From assembly GCA_051453625.1 (NCBI GenBank), contig JBOZIK010000001.1, positions 163,674,172-163,738,171 on the forward strand: a stretch of 64,000 nucleotides of DNA, written 5' to 3'. The stretch comes from Welwitschia mirabilis. Lineage: Eukaryota; Gnetophyta; Gnetopsida; Welwitschiales. Both the position numbers and the translations under genes were made by a program. Below are positions 61,300-64,000 of the stretch, piece by piece; the first letter of the stretch is position 1, and every line of letters begins with the position of its first letter. Below the pieces are notes generated by a model that was given only the letters and a program-made list of their open reading frames with translations, did no database searches and was not told the origin of the DNA.

Positions 61300-63999
61300 A
61301 ATAGAGAGTAACAAGTAATTTCAAATTATTATAATGAAATACTAATGAATAATTAACTTATATATGTCATAAATCATAACCATGAAGAATAAAATTTGGG
61401 GTCAAATTAGAGAGGAGATCAGGAAGAGGAACTATATTATAATAGGGTATTTTCACTAGATCCTATTTAAATGGAAGAAACAAGGAAAGAGCTAATGATT
61501 AAACATAGGACTTAAAGGAATGGAAGGGTTCTTAAAATCCTTGAAGCTCATAGACATGTCAATCCATCAAGTTTAGTTTACTTAATCTAATAAAAGGAAG
61601 GTAAAGGCTAGGATCCTTTCAAAAATTAATAGAGCCTTACTCTCAATAGAGTTATTAACATACAACAATTAGATTTTAATCAAGAAAGAAAGTGGTACTT
61701 AGACATAGAAAAATCATTTTCTTCTAGGATAGGAGCAAGAATGGGAGGTCTATTTTCATGTTTAAGAATGCATAGTTATAGAAGAAGAAGTACAATAGTT
61801 TATTAAGAGATATTAGAATGAGGATGAGGCTAATTCAATTGATAATTTATAGTAGAATTTGCAAAGGATGAAGGGCTAGCTCAAGGAATGGGGAAAGTCA
61901 TAAGGGAATAAGTTCTAATAAAAGAAAATAGTAAAATATAAAATTCAAAATATTAGTAGGAAAAAGAGGGAGAAGAAGATATACATGTAGATAAATTAGA
62001 AAAGCTCTCTGAGATACATTATCTTTAGAAGTAGAAAGAGATGTATTAGTGCTAAAGAGTGCATATGACTTGGTTAAAACATAAAGACATGTACACAAAA
62101 ATCTTTTCAACATTGTCAACTTGAGAAAGTAGGCTAGCATGATAAAAAATTTAGTGGAAGAATAAGCGTTACAAGGAGAAGGAAGTTCTTGAAGTATTTT
62201 TGCATAGTCTTAAGGAGCTTTGGAGAGAGTCCACAGCGATAAGTCCTTCAACACTTTGAACTATGACATGAAAAAGAAAGTCTTCCTTAGGGTAGATAAA
62301 TCAAGAGAAATCCTAGAACATTCTTAATAAAATAAAGCTAAATAAAAATTTAGGCCTATATTAGTGGATAGTGGAATTTTCTTAAAAGTACTAGGGCTAC
62401 ATAAAATATGAATTATTAAATCTTTTAACTAGATGGTGCAAAATGCTTCTATTCCACATACTTGAAATAACATCCATACTATCATGATCTCAAAGAAGGA
62501 TAAAGCTATAAATTTTAATAATTGTAGACTAATAAGAGTATGCAATGTAGTCTATAGGCTATTCTTAAAGATCCTAGTAAACAAAATTCATCCCTACATA
62601 TAAGGCATAATGCAATAGAATCAAGCAAGTTTCCTAAAATATTGGGGTATTTTAGATCAATTATTCGATAAAAAATATTTCATTCCATTAAGAAGAAGAA
62701 CAAAAGAACATGTGCATTGAACTTGGATATAAGAAAGGAATATGATACCATTTCTTAGAGTTTTCTAGAATATGTATTAAGGACAAAAGATGTTTCCCTA
62801 AAGTTAATTATTTTAATTTTATAAATGTAAAGACTAGCTAAATTTACATTGAAAATTAACCAAACAAATCATGAGTATTTTAGCTATGAAAGAGGCCTAC
62901 AGTAAGGGGTTCCTTCAGGGGGATCTCCTCTCTCCATATTTATGTATCATACTCCTAGACATATTCTAAGACTATATATGATAGAAGGAGGATGTGAGTC
63001 TAATGGTACTAGGTTAAATGTCTTAGTGAATTATTTTGTAAATGATTTTGTCATATCTTTGAAAGCTAATATTTAATGAATTAGAGCTCAAAAAATTTAT
63101 TGGTAAGTCAAGACTTGGAATAAGTTAGTAAAAAAGAAGAATTTATTATTTTAACACATAGACTAGTGTGTGATAGAGTATTAAAAGAATCTTAGAAATT
63201 ACTAAGAAGGCTAAAATGAATCTATACATAAGAGTGTCAATGGCCAAATGGAAAAACATGGCATCATGTAAAGATCTTTTGTTAAAAGTGGAGAGGAGAT
63301 GCAAATCCTAGAGTACAATCTTCCTCTCAACCAAAATAAAAATCATTATCACAAATACCATTTTACGTACCAGTGTAAAGTACAGTATGTTTTATAGTAT
63401 CTTACCAGAGAAGGTAAAGAACACACTAAATTGTCTAATTAAAAATTTTATTTAGGTAAGAGAAAGAGGAGGAAAGAGTTTTCATATAGTGTCATGAAAA
63501 GAAATAGTTAAATAGGTGGAAATAGGGGGGATGAGAAATCCAAGATATAAGAAACAGTATTTTCCTAGCTATAGTCAATATTATTACTAAGCTAAAAGCA
63601 AGGGGATCAAGGCCATAAAAAAAGATGTTAAAAAGGAAGTATAAGAGGTGGGAGCTAGGGCAGGAGATTCCACCTTCTAGAAAGCATTATGCAAGTGAAG
63701 ATAAAATTTGAAAAAGTCTCTACCTAGTTCATTAGTAAGGGGATATCTCCTTTTAGCATTTTAATTTCATTAATGGTAAGAGCCCATTGGATTTTCTAGA
63801 TCTTAAGAGGATGAGAGGAGAACTAGAAAGGTTAGTAAGGATAAAACTTATAAATTATTGAATCCTATTAATACGCTATCAGAAAGGAGACAAAAAAATG
63901 AAAGCAACAATAAATAGCTGAAGAAAATTATTTAAAGGGTTTAATATAGCACCTAAAAAATGAGATTTTCAACTAAATGATGGCAAGATGATTTATACA
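61300..63999 (+). pseudogene. L1 LINE 'B' ORF2: endonuclease, RT and C-terminal domain (runs off the window)
   Basis: The endonuclease end is visible at 61520-61660: GMEGFLKSLKLIDMSIHQV, then FT-stop-SNKRKVKARILSKINRALLSIE, matching FxxFLxxxxLxDxxxxGxxFTWSNxRxxxxxxRLDRxLxS. RT: NNCRLIRVCNVVYRLFLKILVN at about 62518-62584 (NFRPISLCNVxYKIxSKxLAN), SFLKYWGILDQLF, CALNLDIRKEYDTIS near 62712-62755 (with Ala changed to Glu in KAYD), GLQ-stop-G then LQGDLLSPYLC at 62900-62950, and YFVNDFV at 63032-63052 for the FADD box (Ala to Val, first Asp to Asn). The C-terminal region at 63240-63720 reads CKSLLLKVERRCKS-like, then YSILPEKVKN and LKRKYKRWELGQEIPPSRK, a good match to plant L1. Numerous stops. Confidence 0.86.
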
Positions 64000-64000
64000 A

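Noticed and set aside
1-63999. Host protein-coding or RNA genes
   Set aside because: No intact frame, tRNA cloverleaf, rRNA segment or convincing exon series was found. Every recognisable protein piece is from a retroelement.

Overview
The window looks like plant nuclear DNA, most likely from an angiosperm, and I found no intact gene in it. The sequence is roughly 70% A+T by eye and very poor in CpG. Its recognisable proteins are all from plant transposable elements: Ty1/copia Gag of the UBN2 type, a PF20167-like 'plant transposon protein', Ty3/gypsy of the Tat type, and L1 LINEs with DUF4283 and CCHC knuckles. Every coding remnant is broken by stops and frameshifts. The species cannot be named from the sequence. 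There are seven N runs: 5552-5651, 25539-25638, 32370-32866, 39523-40098, 40744-41053, 45374-45429 and 51005-51362.

Left part (1-15 kb). A minus-strand copia pol fragment (integrase end plus reverse-transcriptase start, 1-990) runs off the left edge. It is followed by three diverged copies of an unclassified repeat, at about 995-5551, 5652-7840 and 10190-11350. The first copy is split by a 1.65 kb insert. A minus-strand LTR with an initiator-Met primer-binding site begins at 13408, and copia RNase H debris lies just beyond it (14380-14930).

Centre (15-48 kb). This is a nested structure. A plus-strand Tat-like Ty3/gypsy element has gag/protease and RT at 15180-19122 and RNase H and integrase at 33292-35040. 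The 14.2 kb between the halves is a copia-family array of LTR, internal, LTR, internal, LTR, bounded by a 5-bp target-site duplication AATGC. Both internals carry gag with two zinc knuckles and a PF20167-like ORF, but no recognisable pol, which suggests a non-autonomous family. Downstream of integrase sits a second nested element, minus strand, 36093-47648. It has 2.5 kb LTRs, a PBS, a polypurine tract and the duplication AATAA. Its LTR ends contain a tandem array of primer-binding-site-like boxes.

Right part (48-64 kb). About 3.4 kb has no identifiable content apart from a charged minus-strand remnant near 49.5-49.85 kb. Three degenerate L1 LINEs then follow head to tail on the plus strand, at about 51.9-57.3, 57.8-59.64 and 59.95-64.0 kb. 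The last runs off the right edge. Their RT active sites carry different substitutions.

Nothing here works as a pathway. The biology is the layering of retroelements, one element's unusual LTR/PBS structure, and a gag-plus-PF20167 family with degraded ACGT-core palindromes in its LTRs. All domain assignments were made by eye from translations and conserved motifs and have not been checked by database search.
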